A program made the translations under genes and the position numbers. A stretch of 64,000 bases of DNA. Source: Dehalogenimonas etheniformans (GTDB lineage: Bacteria > Chloroflexota > Dehalococcoidia > Dehalococcoidales > Dehalococcoidaceae). The stretch covers positions 1,550,001-1,614,000 of the forward strand of contig NZ_CP058566.2 of assembly GCF_014672715.2 (NCBI RefSeq), given 5' to 3'. Shown here in pieces: positions 35,776-44,416 of the stretch. The notes under the pieces were generated by a model that worked only from the letters and a program-made list of their open reading frames with translations, had not been told where the DNA came from and did no database searches. Position 1 is the first letter of the stretch, and each line of letters starts with the position of its first letter.

Positions 35776-36384
35776 TTGACAAAGACGTCGATAAAGGCTT
35801 TCCCCGTTGTACCCTTTTTGGTTATATGCATCGGTTTCATTATCTTATTTTTTATTACTAATAACCCGCCCGCCAGCTTCGACACCTCAGTTTTCAACGC
35901 GATCCACAACCTGAACGCGCCTCTAATCAACTCGATCATGACCGGGGCATCGTTGCTCGGCGAGACCTGGCCTTCCATCTTTCTGGCTTTGTCCGTGACA
36001 CTGTGGTTTTGGCTCAAGGGGTTCAAGCGCGAGGCAATCTGGTTTGCCTTAGCTTTGATAGCAGTTTCATCTACAACATCCCTGATCAAGAATATCGCCG
36101 ACAGAACCAGGCCAAACGGCAACGAATTCAGCTTCATTTCGGGGCATACCTCATATTTCACTGTTTTTGGAAGTTACCTATTACTCAACACCCAAAAACT
36201 CATTCAAAAGGCATCTGTGGTGACTTTTTGGCGTCCAAGTATCATTATCGTCGTAGCGATTATTGCCTTTTCACGAATTTACCTGGGAGCCCACTGGCCG
36301 ACAGATGTGGCGGGCGGATTCGTGTGGGGCCTAATAGTGTTAATTCCCGGTACAGCGGGCTATTGCCAGCCGGCAGCGGGTTGA
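35776..36384 (+). CDS. PAP2-family membrane phosphatase
   Basis: The 202-residue protein has an N-terminal helix and at least four more. The three phosphatase motifs are KNIADRTRP, then SGHTS and SRIYLGAHWPTDV, in the expected order. Relatives remove phosphate from undecaprenyl pyrophosphate or phosphatidate outside the membrane. The start is a TTG 2 bp after polA. Confidence 0.9.
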   Translation: MTKTSIKAFPVVPFLVICIGFIILFFITNNPPASFDTSVFNAIHNLNAPLINSIMTGASLLGETWPSIFLALSVTLWFWLKGFKREAIWFALALIAVSSTTSLIKNIADRTRPNGNEFSFISGHTSYFTVFGSYLLLNTQKLIQKASVVTFWRPSIIIVVAIIAFSRIYLGAHWPTDVAGGFVWGLIVLIPGTAGYCQPAAG

Positions 36385-36455
36385 AACAAAATCTAATGAC
36401 TTTATCAATACTGAAATGAAGTCCCTCGCCTCCCTCAGGACAACAGAGGTGAATG

Positions 36456-37301
36456 ATGCCTGAACTACCGGAAGTTGAGACGGTCACCAATGAAATCCGA
36501 CCCTACGTCCTGGGACGTCGCATAAAAAACGTCGAGGTGTTCTGGACGGGAACGATCAAATGCAACACGGTCCCGGAATTCGTCAATGGCCTTGTGGGGC
36601 ACACAGTAACCGAAGTCTCGCGGCGGGGCAAGTTTATCGTCTGGCAACTATCCGGTGGAAAAAGGCTTCTCACCCACCTCAAGATGACCGGTGCGCTGAT
36701 CGCCCAGGAAGCTGATACCCCACCTCCCCCGTACAACCGCGTCGAGATCACTCTCGACAACGGATTGAAAGTCTACTTTCGAGACCCTCGGAAGTTCGGG
36801 CGCATGAGGGTTGTCGATCACGATGCGACGCTCGATGAACTCGGACCGGAGCCCCTGGAGCCGGAGTTCACCTCTGACGTCCTCGCCTCGATCCTGAAAA
36901 AACGTAAAAGTCCGATCAAGCCGACGCTGTTAGACCAAACGCTCATCGCGGGCATCGGGAATATGTATGCAGATGAGGCGCTGTTCGAGGCTAAAATCCA
37001 CCCGTTGAGGGCTGCGGACAGCTTATCGCCTGCCGAATACAAACGAATACACGAGGCGATTCAGCACGTGCTGACAGCAGCTATCGAGAGCAAGGGCGCA
37101 TCGATCGCCAATTACGTCCGTCCCGGCGGGGAGTTGGGACACGCCCACTTCGCCTTCAAAGTAGCGCATCGGCGGGGTGAAAATTGCCCGAGGTGCGGAA
37201 CCCCGCTCGAGCGGATTGTGGTACGAGGCCGGGGGACTTACTTGTGTCCGCACTGCCAACCCCACACGGGGAATAATACCAATACTACAAATATCCAATA
37301 A
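36456..37301 (+). CDS. mutM: Formamidopyrimidine-DNA glycosylase (Fpg)
   Basis: The 281-residue protein starts with the catalytic PELPEVETV (Pro after Met). It has the intercalating region, IAGIGNMYADEALF (helix-two-turn-helix) and a C-terminal zinc finger CPRCGTPLERIVVRGRGTYL then CPHCQ. It removes 8-oxoguanine and cleaves the strand. The second of two adjacent ATG codons (36456) is required for the catalytic Pro to be at position 2. The last ~10 residues (GNNTNTTNIQ) are encoded by a dispersed 20-bp repeat. Confidence 0.96.
   Translation: MPELPEVETVTNEIRPYVLGRRIKNVEVFWTGTIKCNTVPEFVNGLVGHTVTEVSRRGKFIVWQLSGGKRLLTHLKMTGALIAQEADTPPPPYNRVEITLDNGLKVYFRDPRKFGRMRVVDHDATLDELGPEPLEPEFTSDVLASILKKRKSPIKPTLLDQTLIAGIGNMYADEALFEAKIHPLRAADSLSPAEYKRIHEAIQHVLTAAIESKGASIANYVRPGGELGHAHFAFKVAHRRGENCPRCGTPLERIVVRGRGTYLCPHCQPHTGNNTNTTNIQ
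37268..37287 (-). repeat. 20-bp repeat forming the 3' end of mutM
   Basis: GGGGAATAATACCAATACTA is the exact reverse complement of 15540-15559. It encodes most of the last residues of MutM. Confidence 0.75.
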
Positions 37302-37309
37302 GGAACGTT

Positions 37310-38005
37310 ATGAAGACAATTGGACTTATTGGCGGAATCAGCTGGAACTCGACGGCTTTATATTACAAGTTAATCAACGAGGGAGTGGCAAAAACCCTGG
37401 GCGGGCTGCATTCGGCTAAAGTTCTGATGTACTCTTTCGACTTCGAGGAGATCGAGAAACGGCAGAGCAGCGGCGATTGGCATGAACTGGGCGCGATGCT
37501 GGGGGAGAGGGGGAAAGCTCTAAAAGACGCGGGAGCGGACTTCCTGGTCATCTGCGCCAATACCATGCATAAGGTCGTCGAGCAGGTCGAGGCAATTTCC
37601 GGTTTGGCAGTCCTGCACATAGCGGACGCGGCGGGTGAGTCGATAAAGAAAGCCGGTCTCAAGAAGGTCGGTCTTTTGGGAACCCGCTTCACAATGAGCG
37701 AAGATTTCTATCGCAGGCAGCTGGAAGAAAGATTCGGCTTGGAGGTACTCGTCCCGGAAAAGGACCAGCAATATATCGTCAATTCTATTATTTACGATGA
37801 ACTGTGCCGCGGCTGCGTCCAGGAGGCTTCCAATTGGGCCTGCCAGCTGATCATCGACAAACTGGTCGCTCGAGGTGCCGAAGGTATTGTATTGGCATGT
37901 ACCGAGCTTCCAATGCTGATCAAACCATCCGACATGAAGGTTCCGCTGTTCGACACAGTTAAATTGCATGCGGGGGCGGCGGTGCGGCGGGCGGTCACAA
38001 TCTGA
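37310..38005 (+). CDS. Aspartate/glutamate racemase family protein
   Basis: The 231-residue protein starts TIGLIGGISWNSTALYYKLI. It has the two catalytic cysteines in CANTMHKV (about residue 83) and ACTELPML (about 195). This matches the amino-acid racemase class of broad specificity rather than cell-wall MurI. The likely reaction is L- to D-aspartate or a related acid. It starts 8 bp after mutM. Confidence 0.9.
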   Translation: MKTIGLIGGISWNSTALYYKLINEGVAKTLGGLHSAKVLMYSFDFEEIEKRQSSGDWHELGAMLGERGKALKDAGADFLVICANTMHKVVEQVEAISGLAVLHIADAAGESIKKAGLKKVGLLGTRFTMSEDFYRRQLEERFGLEVLVPEKDQQYIVNSIIYDELCRGCVQEASNWACQLIIDKLVARGAEGIVLACTELPMLIKPSDMKVPLFDTVKLHAGAAVRRAVTI

Positions 38006-38101
38006 AGAATACCATGGGAACGATTTGGGGGTTTTCGGCATCTTATACTGTGGACATGCATTAGGAATGTAGAGACTTGGTAAAATACCGGAGGCTTGCA
38101 G

Positions 38102-38563
38102 ATGGCCGGGGGCGTTGGGGACCGAAATACTAAAAGACTGACATTAATCGCCTTTGTCTTGACCATGACAGCGACCCTAATACTATTCTTTGTCCCGACG
38201 TTCAGGCACTACAGTGGAGTTATTGTTCACCCGGAGGATAGTAGGTACGTATATCAAACAGCCTGGGATCATTTTACTTTCAATCAAAACACACCGGATG
38301 TTCCTTGGTTCTTCTTCTTTTTCATCATACCGTTAGTGCCAACCATGATCGGTTATTTGGCCTCGAGATTTCGCGATAAATCGAAGTGTAAGAGATGGTT
38401 ATGGTTTTCCACGGCGCTAATGACCGGTTTAGTTCTTCTAAATGCATTCTATTTTAGCCTGTATTTCCTGCCAGCTGCCGCTTGCCTCCTTGCCGCGGCA
38501 ATCAACGAAACTCGCAAATCACCCGCCGTTCATGGTTCGACAGGCTCACCACGAACGACTTAG
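38102..38563 (+). CDS. Membrane protein with repeat-encoded C-terminus
   Basis: The ~153-residue protein has four helices (LTLIAFVLTMTATLILFFV, then FFFFFIIPLVPTMIGYLA and two overlapping ones near the end). A GGAGG site fits the ATG at 38102. The final residues SPAVHGSTGSPRTT come from the dispersed repeat at 38526-38557, so the native C-terminus was probably replaced or extended by repeat insertion. Function unknown. Confidence 0.6.
   Translation: MAGGVGDRNTKRLTLIAFVLTMTATLILFFVPTFRHYSGVIVHPEDSRYVYQTAWDHFTFNQNTPDVPWFFFFFIIPLVPTMIGYLASRFRDKSKCKRWLWFSTALMTGLVLLNAFYFSLYFLPAAACLLAAAINETRKSPAVHGSTGSPRTT
38526..38557. repeat. Dispersed REP-like palindrome, copy 4 (at a coding 3' end)
   Basis: CCGTTCATGGTTCGACAGGC then TCACCACGAACG is the reverse complement of copy 2. 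It encodes the C-terminus of the membrane protein at 38102. Confidence 0.8.
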
Positions 38564-38651
38564 AGCGTAAAGGTCAAAACTCCTCCCCCCAATTGCCAAT
38601 CGCCGCCGTTTTAGATATGCTTTCATATCGGAATTATAGACGAGGTATCTA

Positions 38652-40364
38652 ATGAGACTTTCTCTCCTATTTGGTAAAACCCAGCGTGAAATCCCCGGCG
38701 AAGCAGAAACGATAAGCCATCAATTGCTCCTACGAGCTGGCATGATCAACCAGCTCACCGCGGGCGTTTATTCATTTATGCCTTTGGCCTGGCGCAGCGC
38801 CAAAAAAATCATGGATATCATCCGGGATGAGATGGATGCAGCGGGCGGGCAGGAAATAACGATGCCGGTTCTCCAGCCCATCGAGTTATGGGAAAAGTCC
38901 GGCCGCGGCGCTGCTTTTGGAGCAAACCTATTCAAGCTGATCGACAGGAAAGACCGGGTGCTGGCCCTCGGCCCGACTCACGAAGAAGTGGTAACCGACT
39001 TGGCTGCACACTACATCCAGTCATACCGCGACCTGCCGCAAAGGCTGTACCAGATCCAGACAAAGCTACGGGATGAACCCCGCCCCCGCGGCGGCCTTGT
39101 CCGCGTCCGCGAGTTCATTATGAAGGACATGTACACCTTCGATGCCGACGATGCTGGCCTCGAAGTGTCTTACCAAAAAATGGTACAGGCATACAAAAAC
39201 ATCTACCGGCGCTGCGGTTTAAAAGCCATGGCAATCGAGGCCGATTCGGGAGCTATCGGCGGCAAGGCTTCCCATGAGTTCATGGTGCTGGCGGAGTCCG
39301 GCGAGGATGAAATCATTTTTTGCCCCGGTTGCGGTTACGCCGCCAATGTGGAAAAAGCCAAGTTCGATAAAGGCTCTTCGATTGAACAAATCCCTCTCCC
39401 AATGACCGATGTGGAAACACCCGGCAAAGAGTCTATCGAAGATGTCGCCAAATTCCTGAACCTGGCGCCGTCCCAGATGCTCAAGTGCGTCTTTTACATC
39501 GCCGACAAGGAATTCATCATCGCCGTCATCCGAGGAGATCTCGAAATAAACGAAGTCAAATTGAAGAACCTGCTCAAGGCAACCGATCTGCGGCTAGCCA
39601 CGGCTGAAGAAGTGTCGGAGCAGGGAATTATTGCCGGTTCGGCGTCGCCAGTCGGTCAAAAAGCCAAAGTTATAGCCGACGACTCGATTGTCTCCTCAAT
39701 TAACTACGTTGGCGGGGCAAATATCGCCGGCCGCCATACGAATAACGTCGTCCTCGGAAGGGACTTTAACGCCTACAAAACATCCGATATAGCCTCGGCC
39801 GGAGTTGGTGCCAAGTGCGCCAAGTGCGGCGGCACCCTAGAATCAACCCGGGGGATCGAGGTCGGTCACGTATTTAAACTGGGCACATTCCTGGCTGAAA
39901 CATTTGGAGCCCTCTATACCGACCCGGAAGGGAACCAAAAACCATGCGTCATGGGCTGCTACGGCATAGGGGTCGGGCGCCTCCTGGCTGCGGCGATCGA
40001 ACAAAACCATGACGACAAAGGCATCATCTGGCCGATGCCCATCGCTCCCTACCCGATTCACATCTGCGGGCTCTCCCTGGACAATGAAAAGGTTAAAGAG
40101 GCGGCGGACAAAATATACGCCGACCTGTATACCGCCGGTATCCAGTCGCTCTACGACGATCGGATCGAGTCCCCCGGAGTAAAATTCAACGACGCCGATT
40201 TACTCGGCATGCCGCTACGAATTACTGCCAGCCCGCGAACCCTCGATAAGGGTGGAATAGAACTCAAGAAACGTTCGGAAAAAACGTTCACCTTGGTGCC
40301 AATCGACAACATCGTGGGTGAAGTTAAACGCATGATTGATGAACAGATGAAAGCAGCCGCTTAA
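38652..40364 (+). CDS. proS: Proline-tRNA ligase (bacterial type with editing domain)
   Basis: The 570-residue protein is class II: motif 1 near RAGMINQLTAGVYSFMPLAW, motif 2 LRDEPRPRGGLVRVREFIMK, motif 3 CYGIGVGRLLAAAIEQ. An inserted editing (INS) domain of ~170 residues lies in the middle, and a C-terminal anticodon-binding domain ends it. A strong terminator follows. Confidence 0.96.
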   Translation: MRLSLLFGKTQREIPGEAETISHQLLLRAGMINQLTAGVYSFMPLAWRSAKKIMDIIRDEMDAAGGQEITMPVLQPIELWEKSGRGAAFGANLFKLIDRKDRVLALGPTHEEVVTDLAAHYIQSYRDLPQRLYQIQTKLRDEPRPRGGLVRVREFIMKDMYTFDADDAGLEVSYQKMVQAYKNIYRRCGLKAMAIEADSGAIGGKASHEFMVLAESGEDEIIFCPGCGYAANVEKAKFDKGSSIEQIPLPMTDVETPGKESIEDVAKFLNLAPSQMLKCVFYIADKEFIIAVIRGDLEINEVKLKNLLKATDLRLATAEEVSEQGIIAGSASPVGQKAKVIADDSIVSSINYVGGANIAGRHTNNVVLGRDFNAYKTSDIASAGVGAKCAKCGGTLESTRGIEVGHVFKLGTFLAETFGALYTDPEGNQKPCVMGCYGIGVGRLLAAAIEQNHDDKGIIWPMPIAPYPIHICGLSLDNEKVKEAADKIYADLYTAGIQSLYDDRIESPGVKFNDADLLGMPLRITASPRTLDKGGIELKKRSEKTFTLVPIDNIVGEVKRMIDEQMKAAA

Positions 40365-40381
40365 TTCTAGAGAAGAACGCA

Positions 40382-40421
40382 AAAGAAAGAGACAGGCCTC
40401 AAAGCCTGTCTCTTTCTTTTT
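40382..40421 (+). terminator. Rho-independent terminator of proS
   Basis: AAAGAAAGAGACAGGC, loop CTCAAA, GCCTGTCTCTTTCTTTTTT: a 16-bp perfect stem ending in a T run. It isolates the rdh region from upstream transcription. Confidence 0.92.
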
Positions 40422-40428
40422 TCAGACC

Positions 40429-40763
40429 AAAAATCAGCATAAAGTACAATGGAGTCCTAATACTTTAGGACGATGTAAAAAGTTGGTAATAGTGTAAAAT
40501 GGGGTATTGCTATATAGAACATTATGAAAGTCGATCAGTAACACTAAGGATTATCATCAATTATGACTTAAAAGCATGAAGTCTCCCAGACAATGCTATC
40601 TAATATTTTGAATCCAAAATAAAACCGGCGACCTCACGCAAAGGCCGCCAGAAAGGAAGGATTTAAAAAGACTGCCGGTTCAAGGTCAGAACTTTTGGCG
40701 TCCTTCCGTGTTTCTATTATCCAATAACATATAAATCCAGTCAAAAATTTTTAAGGAGTAAAA
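40429..40763 (+). promoter_or_regulatory. Upstream region and long leader of rdhA1
   Basis: AAAAATCAGCATAAA (40429-40443) matches the box found at the other rdhA promoters, but here without the TTAAC repeats or a matching -35/-10. Instead a perfect palindrome GTCCTAA-TACT-TTAGGAC (40454-40471) follows. AACCGGC (40623) can pair with GCCGGTT (40674-40680) to close a ~58-base leader structure containing CTCACGCAAAGG. AAGGAG precedes the ATG. rdhA1 is therefore probably controlled differently from rdhA2-4. Confidence 0.5.
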
Positions 40764-42197
40764 ATGTCCAAGTTTCACAGCATGGTTAGCCGAAGAGATT
40801 TTATGAAAGGTCTGGGATTGGTCGGGACGGGAGTGGGTGTTACGTCGCTTGTGGCACCCGTATATCACGATATCGATGAGCTTATAGCTTCTCCATCCGC
40901 AGCCCAGAACCATCCCTGGTGGATAAAAGAACGAGAACTTGAAAACCCCACCGTCGAAGTAGATTGGTCATTGATGTACCGCTCAGATGGCCTTTGGACA
41001 GGGCAACAACCTTCTTGCACCGACTATTTCATCGGAAAAGAAGAGCGTTTGCGGAGGTCTAAGATTGCATCCGATTTCAGCAATAATGCATTAAAAAACA
41101 ACACCCCAGGACTCGATCTTAAGGCTTCAGCGCTTTCCGGCGGAGGTCTTCAAGCCACAGCTCTGATGGGTTTTATTTGTCCACAAAAAGCAGCAACCCC
41201 AGAATCGAAAGGGGTGCCAAAATACCAGGGTAGCCCCGAGGAAAACAGTAAAATAGTGAGAGCTGCCACCATTTTCTACGGTGCAGCACAAGTGGGCATG
41301 GGAGAAATCACGGACAGAATAAAGGCTAAGCTCCTAAGAGATAAGGATAAGGCTCCTTCGAATAAAAAATACGTCTTTGAGGATGTGCCTGTCGGTTACG
41401 AGGGCACCGATAAATTAGTATTCCCGGCCAACGTACCCCTATATGACTTCGCCATGAACGTGCCAATGTCCAAAGAAATGTACCGCACATCTCCTGCTTC
41501 AAACATTCAGGGCGCTGCCAACGGTAGCCGTTATAGCCGATTTTCCTTAATCCAACCCAGGATTCAGCTTTTTCTCGCTGGTTTGGGTTATACCTGCTAT
41601 GGCTACACCCAAGTATATAATGGAGCAATCCCCTCAGCGGCAGCTTGTAACCTTCAAGGATTGGGAGAAGGTGGTCGGAACAATGGTGTCTTCATCAACG
41701 CAGAATATGGACCTTGCGTAGGTTGCTTTAGTCTGGTAACAGACCTGCCTTTGGCTCCCACAAATCCAATTGATGCGGGTATTTGGCGTTTTTGCCAGAC
41801 ATGTCATAAATGCGCGAATGCCTGTCCAACCGGCTCAATCTCTAATGACAAAGAACCAAGTTGGGAGATACCGCCCATTTATGGGAAAGCAGATAATACC
41901 CACATCCCCGGACGTAAGGAGTTCTGGACTAATGGCATCGATTGTTGGAACTCCAAAGGCATGTACGGCGGATGCGCCAACTGCATGGGAACGTGCACAT
42001 TCAATACCAGTCAATCCTCAATTCATCAAATAGTCAGAGCTACCCTCGCAACTACTCCAATGTTTAACAGTTATCTGTGGAATTTGGACAATACCTTCTC
42101 TTACGGTCTTCATGAGGATAAAGATGCTTGGTGGCATATGTCACAACCCACCTATGGGTTTGATAGTACGATACACGTAAAAGGTGGAAATTATTAA
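40764..42197 (+). CDS. rdhA: Reductive dehalogenase catalytic subunit 1
   Basis: The 477-residue protein begins with a twin-arginine signal (VSRRDFMKGLGLVGTGVGV). The first iron-sulfur motif is CQTCHKCANACPTGSIS; the second is a spaced Cys followed by GCANCMGTCTFNT, where the usual CPFN is CTFN. The segment SRYSRFSLIQPRIQLFLAGL and the QGLGEGGRNNG loop mark the B12-binding core. RdhA enzymes replace halogens on organic molecules by hydrogen as the end of anaerobic respiration, on the outer face of the membrane. It differs from the other three copies and probably belongs to another ortholog group. No rdhB anchor follows. The substrate cannot be read from sequence. Confidence 0.96.
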   Translation: MSKFHSMVSRRDFMKGLGLVGTGVGVTSLVAPVYHDIDELIASPSAAQNHPWWIKERELENPTVEVDWSLMYRSDGLWTGQQPSCTDYFIGKEERLRRSKIASDFSNNALKNNTPGLDLKASALSGGGLQATALMGFICPQKAATPESKGVPKYQGSPEENSKIVRAATIFYGAAQVGMGEITDRIKAKLLRDKDKAPSNKKYVFEDVPVGYEGTDKLVFPANVPLYDFAMNVPMSKEMYRTSPASNIQGAANGSRYSRFSLIQPRIQLFLAGLGYTCYGYTQVYNGAIPSAAACNLQGLGEGGRNNGVFINAEYGPCVGCFSLVTDLPLAPTNPIDAGIWRFCQTCHKCANACPTGSISNDKEPSWEIPPIYGKADNTHIPGRKEFWTNGIDCWNSKGMYGGCANCMGTCTFNTSQSSIHQIVRATLATTPMFNSYLWNLDNTFSYGLHEDKDAWWHMSQPTYGFDSTIHVKGGNY

Positions 42198-42227
42198 GTA
42201 ATAATTTTTCGTTGTTCACAAACCAAG

Positions 42228-42258
42228 CGGCAGGCTTTAGAGCCTGCCGCTGTTTTTC
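42228..42258 (+). terminator. Terminator between rdhA1 and the MarR gene
   Basis: GCGGCAGGCTTTAGAGCCTG then CCGC, followed by TGTTTTT. It is a strong stem that terminates rdhA1 and may also serve the convergent regulator gene. Confidence 0.88.
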
Positions 42259-42272
42259 TTGCTATTGGCAGA

Positions 42273-42770
42273 CTATTCTTCCGGGATGTTACCGGCGAAT
42301 CCGCCTGGGATGTTATATTCTTCGAGTTTTCCGAATTCTTTCAAAGCATTTTTTGTGACTTTAAGAAGATAGTACGCCAGTCTACGCTGTTCCACATCAT
42401 CGAGTGTAGATACCAACTTAACACTATCATCCTCCGTAGTCATCTGACCGAGGATACTGCTACCTTGTGGGGTCAAAGCCAGGCTTATCTTCCCTCTAGA
42501 TCCTTTGGTAACGATCACAAGATCATTTTTAACCATTCGCCTGATCAGACTGGTTATGGTGTGGTGTTCACGAATCATTATCCGGCAAATATCACCAATG
42601 GAGATATCACGATTTCCATGTATGAGTTCCATAACTGTAGCTTGTTCCAGAGTCACACCGTGACGGCTTACATCACGCTCTTGGATTCTGTAGACGCTCT
42701 GGCGAGCGCGGAATAAAAGAAATATAAGGTCTGATGCCGGGACGGGTGGAAGCTGATTGTCTTTGATCAT
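42273..42770 (-). CDS. MarR-family transcriptional regulator
   Basis: The 165-residue protein has a winged-helix core: VTLEQATVMELIHGNRDISI, then GDICRIMIREHHTITSLIRR (recognition region) and VTKGSRGKISLALTPQG (wing). Helical dimerisation ends flank it. MarR proteins near rdhA genes in Dehalococcoides (RdhR type) repress dehalogenase expression. Its position between rdhA1 and rdhA2, divergent from rdhA2, suggests it controls one or both. The palindrome upstream of rdhA1 or sequences in the 176 bp before rdhA2 are candidate operators. Confidence 0.92.
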   Translation of the reverse strand: MIKDNQLPPVPASDLIFLLFRARQSVYRIQERDVSRHGVTLEQATVMELIHGNRDISIGDICRIMIREHHTITSLIRRMVKNDLVIVTKGSRGKISLALTPQGSSILGQMTTEDDSVKLVSTLDDVEQRRLAYYLLKVTKNALKEFGKLEEYNIPGGFAGNIPEE

Positions 42771-42833
42771 TGATTTTCCTTGATTTTTTTTGAGTTTATC
42801 ACCGGGGACTTATTATTGCTACTTAATTCTTTC

Positions 42834-42900
42834 TTAACCATACCTTAACCAAAAATAAGCATAAATGCGTATTTACACATCTTATATGATATCTTACAAT
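42834..42900 (+). promoter_or_regulatory. rdhA2 promoter with 11-bp tandem repeats
   Basis: TTAACC at 42834 and 42845 and TAAGCA at 42856 repeat every 11 bp. The block AAAAATAAGCATAAATGCG and TATTTAC (42851-42876) follows. TTTACA (42872-42877) and TACAAT (42895-42900) are spaced by 17 bp. The box ends 71 bp before the rdhA2 ATG, the same distance as at rdhA4. It lies in the divergent interval with the MarR gene. Confidence 0.7.
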
Positions 42901-42946
42901 ATATTTGCGCGGCAGTTATTCTTCATTACCTGAAAGGAGCTACATC

Positions 42947-44341
42947 ATGTCGAAATTCCACTCAAGTCTTTCCCGACGCGATTTTATGAAGGCCGTAGGT
43001 TTAGCCGGGGTTAGCCTGGGGGCGACCGCCGCGGCAGTTCCTGCGTTCAAAGATCTCGACGATCTAGCGGCCTCCAGCAATCAATCCCATCCCTGGTGGG
43101 TCAAAGATAGAGAGTTCAACGACCCAACCAATGAGATCGATTGGAATGCTTTCAAGCCTTATGATAACAAAATAAACCCCATGCCGACGATTAAGCCCGC
43201 TACCAAAGACGCCAACACCATCCGGGACAACAATATACAGAAGGCTGCCTTTGCCAATAAGGCACCTGGTGATTCCCTCAGGGATTATGCTTTCGGTCAA
43301 GGTTCGAGCTTTATTGGTCCCGATGCTCCATGGGATGGACCCACAGCGTCTTTACCGGCTAATGCGGAGGGTAAACGATGGGAAGATACTCCAGAAAATA
43401 ACCTTCAGATGATGCGCGCCGCCCTTCATACTTATGGGGCTGTATTAACGGGGGCTCTCGAAGTAAACGAAAAAACAAAGAAGATTTTTGATGCTTCTGG
43501 CTTTGTTTTTGATTCCAGTCCTGTGGGTACGCAAGATTCTGCCAAAGTGTACCACATCCCTGAAAAAGCTAAGTACATGCTGACCTTCGCGGTAAAACAG
43601 AACTACATCCAAAGCCTATTTCAACTCCGCTTGGACGACACTATGCCCGGCGGTTACGGTGTGAAGCTGGCTCTGGGTAATCAAGCTATCGGTCATGCAT
43701 ACTCCAATTCTTCCCAAACGGGTTATGCCGCTATGCGCATGGTCAAAACTCTAGGTTATGGTACGTATAAAGCAGGTGTAAGGGCTAACGTCCCATTGGG
43801 TATTTTCTCCGGATTAGGCGAACAGGGACGATCTACTGCTCTCCTCACTCCGCGCTATGGCCTCATGGTACGTTACACCAACTACTTTTTCACCGATATG
43901 CCGTTGGCGCAAACTCCACCGATGGATGCCGGCTTGCTCAAATTCTGCAAGACGTGCGTCCGTTGCGGGGAACGCTGCCCATCAGAATCAATCTCCAAGG
44001 ACAATGACACGACCTGGGATACCGCCGATAAGGGAAACCGCCCCGGCTTTAAAGGATTCTTCATGAATTGGCAATCCTGCATCGATTTCGGTTCTCCGGG
44101 CGCTTGCGGCAATTGCCAGGCGACCTGCCCATTCAACCACGCCTCAGATGGGGTAATCCATCCCATCGTTCGCGCGGTATCAGCTTCAACCGGCACGTTT
44201 AACAGCTTTTTCGCCACAATGGATCGGGCTTTCGACTATGCCAAGGCAAAGACCGACAGAGAACTAGAAGATTGGTGGACCCGCGACCTTGACAAATGGC
44301 AGGCTGACACTACCCTCGGGGCTGGAAAGAACGTCTGGTAG
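42947..44341 (+). CDS. rdhA: Reductive dehalogenase catalytic subunit 2
   Basis: The 464-residue protein starts at the ATG at 42947, with GGAG upstream (an upstream start at 42905 would bury the signal peptide). The Tat signal is LSRRDFMKAVGLAGVSLGA. Iron-sulfur motifs are CKTCVRCGERCPSESIS and the later Cys plus ACGNCQATCPFNH. The corrinoid-core segment shows MRMVKTLGYGTYKAG and SGLGEQGR. With rdhA3 and rdhA4 it forms a related subgroup. The protein ends soon after the second cluster, as usual. No membrane anchor gene (rdhB) follows. Confidence 0.97.
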   Translation: MSKFHSSLSRRDFMKAVGLAGVSLGATAAAVPAFKDLDDLAASSNQSHPWWVKDREFNDPTNEIDWNAFKPYDNKINPMPTIKPATKDANTIRDNNIQKAAFANKAPGDSLRDYAFGQGSSFIGPDAPWDGPTASLPANAEGKRWEDTPENNLQMMRAALHTYGAVLTGALEVNEKTKKIFDASGFVFDSSPVGTQDSAKVYHIPEKAKYMLTFAVKQNYIQSLFQLRLDDTMPGGYGVKLALGNQAIGHAYSNSSQTGYAAMRMVKTLGYGTYKAGVRANVPLGIFSGLGEQGRSTALLTPRYGLMVRYTNYFFTDMPLAQTPPMDAGLLKFCKTCVRCGERCPSESISKDNDTTWDTADKGNRPGFKGFFMNWQSCIDFGSPGACGNCQATCPFNHASDGVIHPIVRAVSASTGTFNSFFATMDRAFDYAKAKTDRELEDWWTRDLDKWQADTTLGAGKNVW

Positions 44342-44362
44342 AATCCTGGTTTGTAATATCTA

Positions 44363-44402
44363 ACAAGAAGAGGCAGGCTGAACAGCCTGCCTCTTCTTGT
44401 TC
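44363..44402. terminator. Bidirectional terminator between rdhA2 and the PAS regulator
   Basis: AACAAGAAGAGGCAGGCTG then AACAGCCTGCCTCTTCTTGTT is an almost perfect 18-bp stem with A and T runs on both sides, suited to stop both convergent transcripts. Confidence 0.9.
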
Positions 44403-44416
44403 GCGATAATGCCGCA

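Noticed and set aside
40600-40700. c-di-GMP-I (GEMM) riboswitch upstream of rdhA1
   Set aside because: CTCACGCAAAGG recalls one GEMM segment, but the second conserved half with its tetraloop receptor could not be found.
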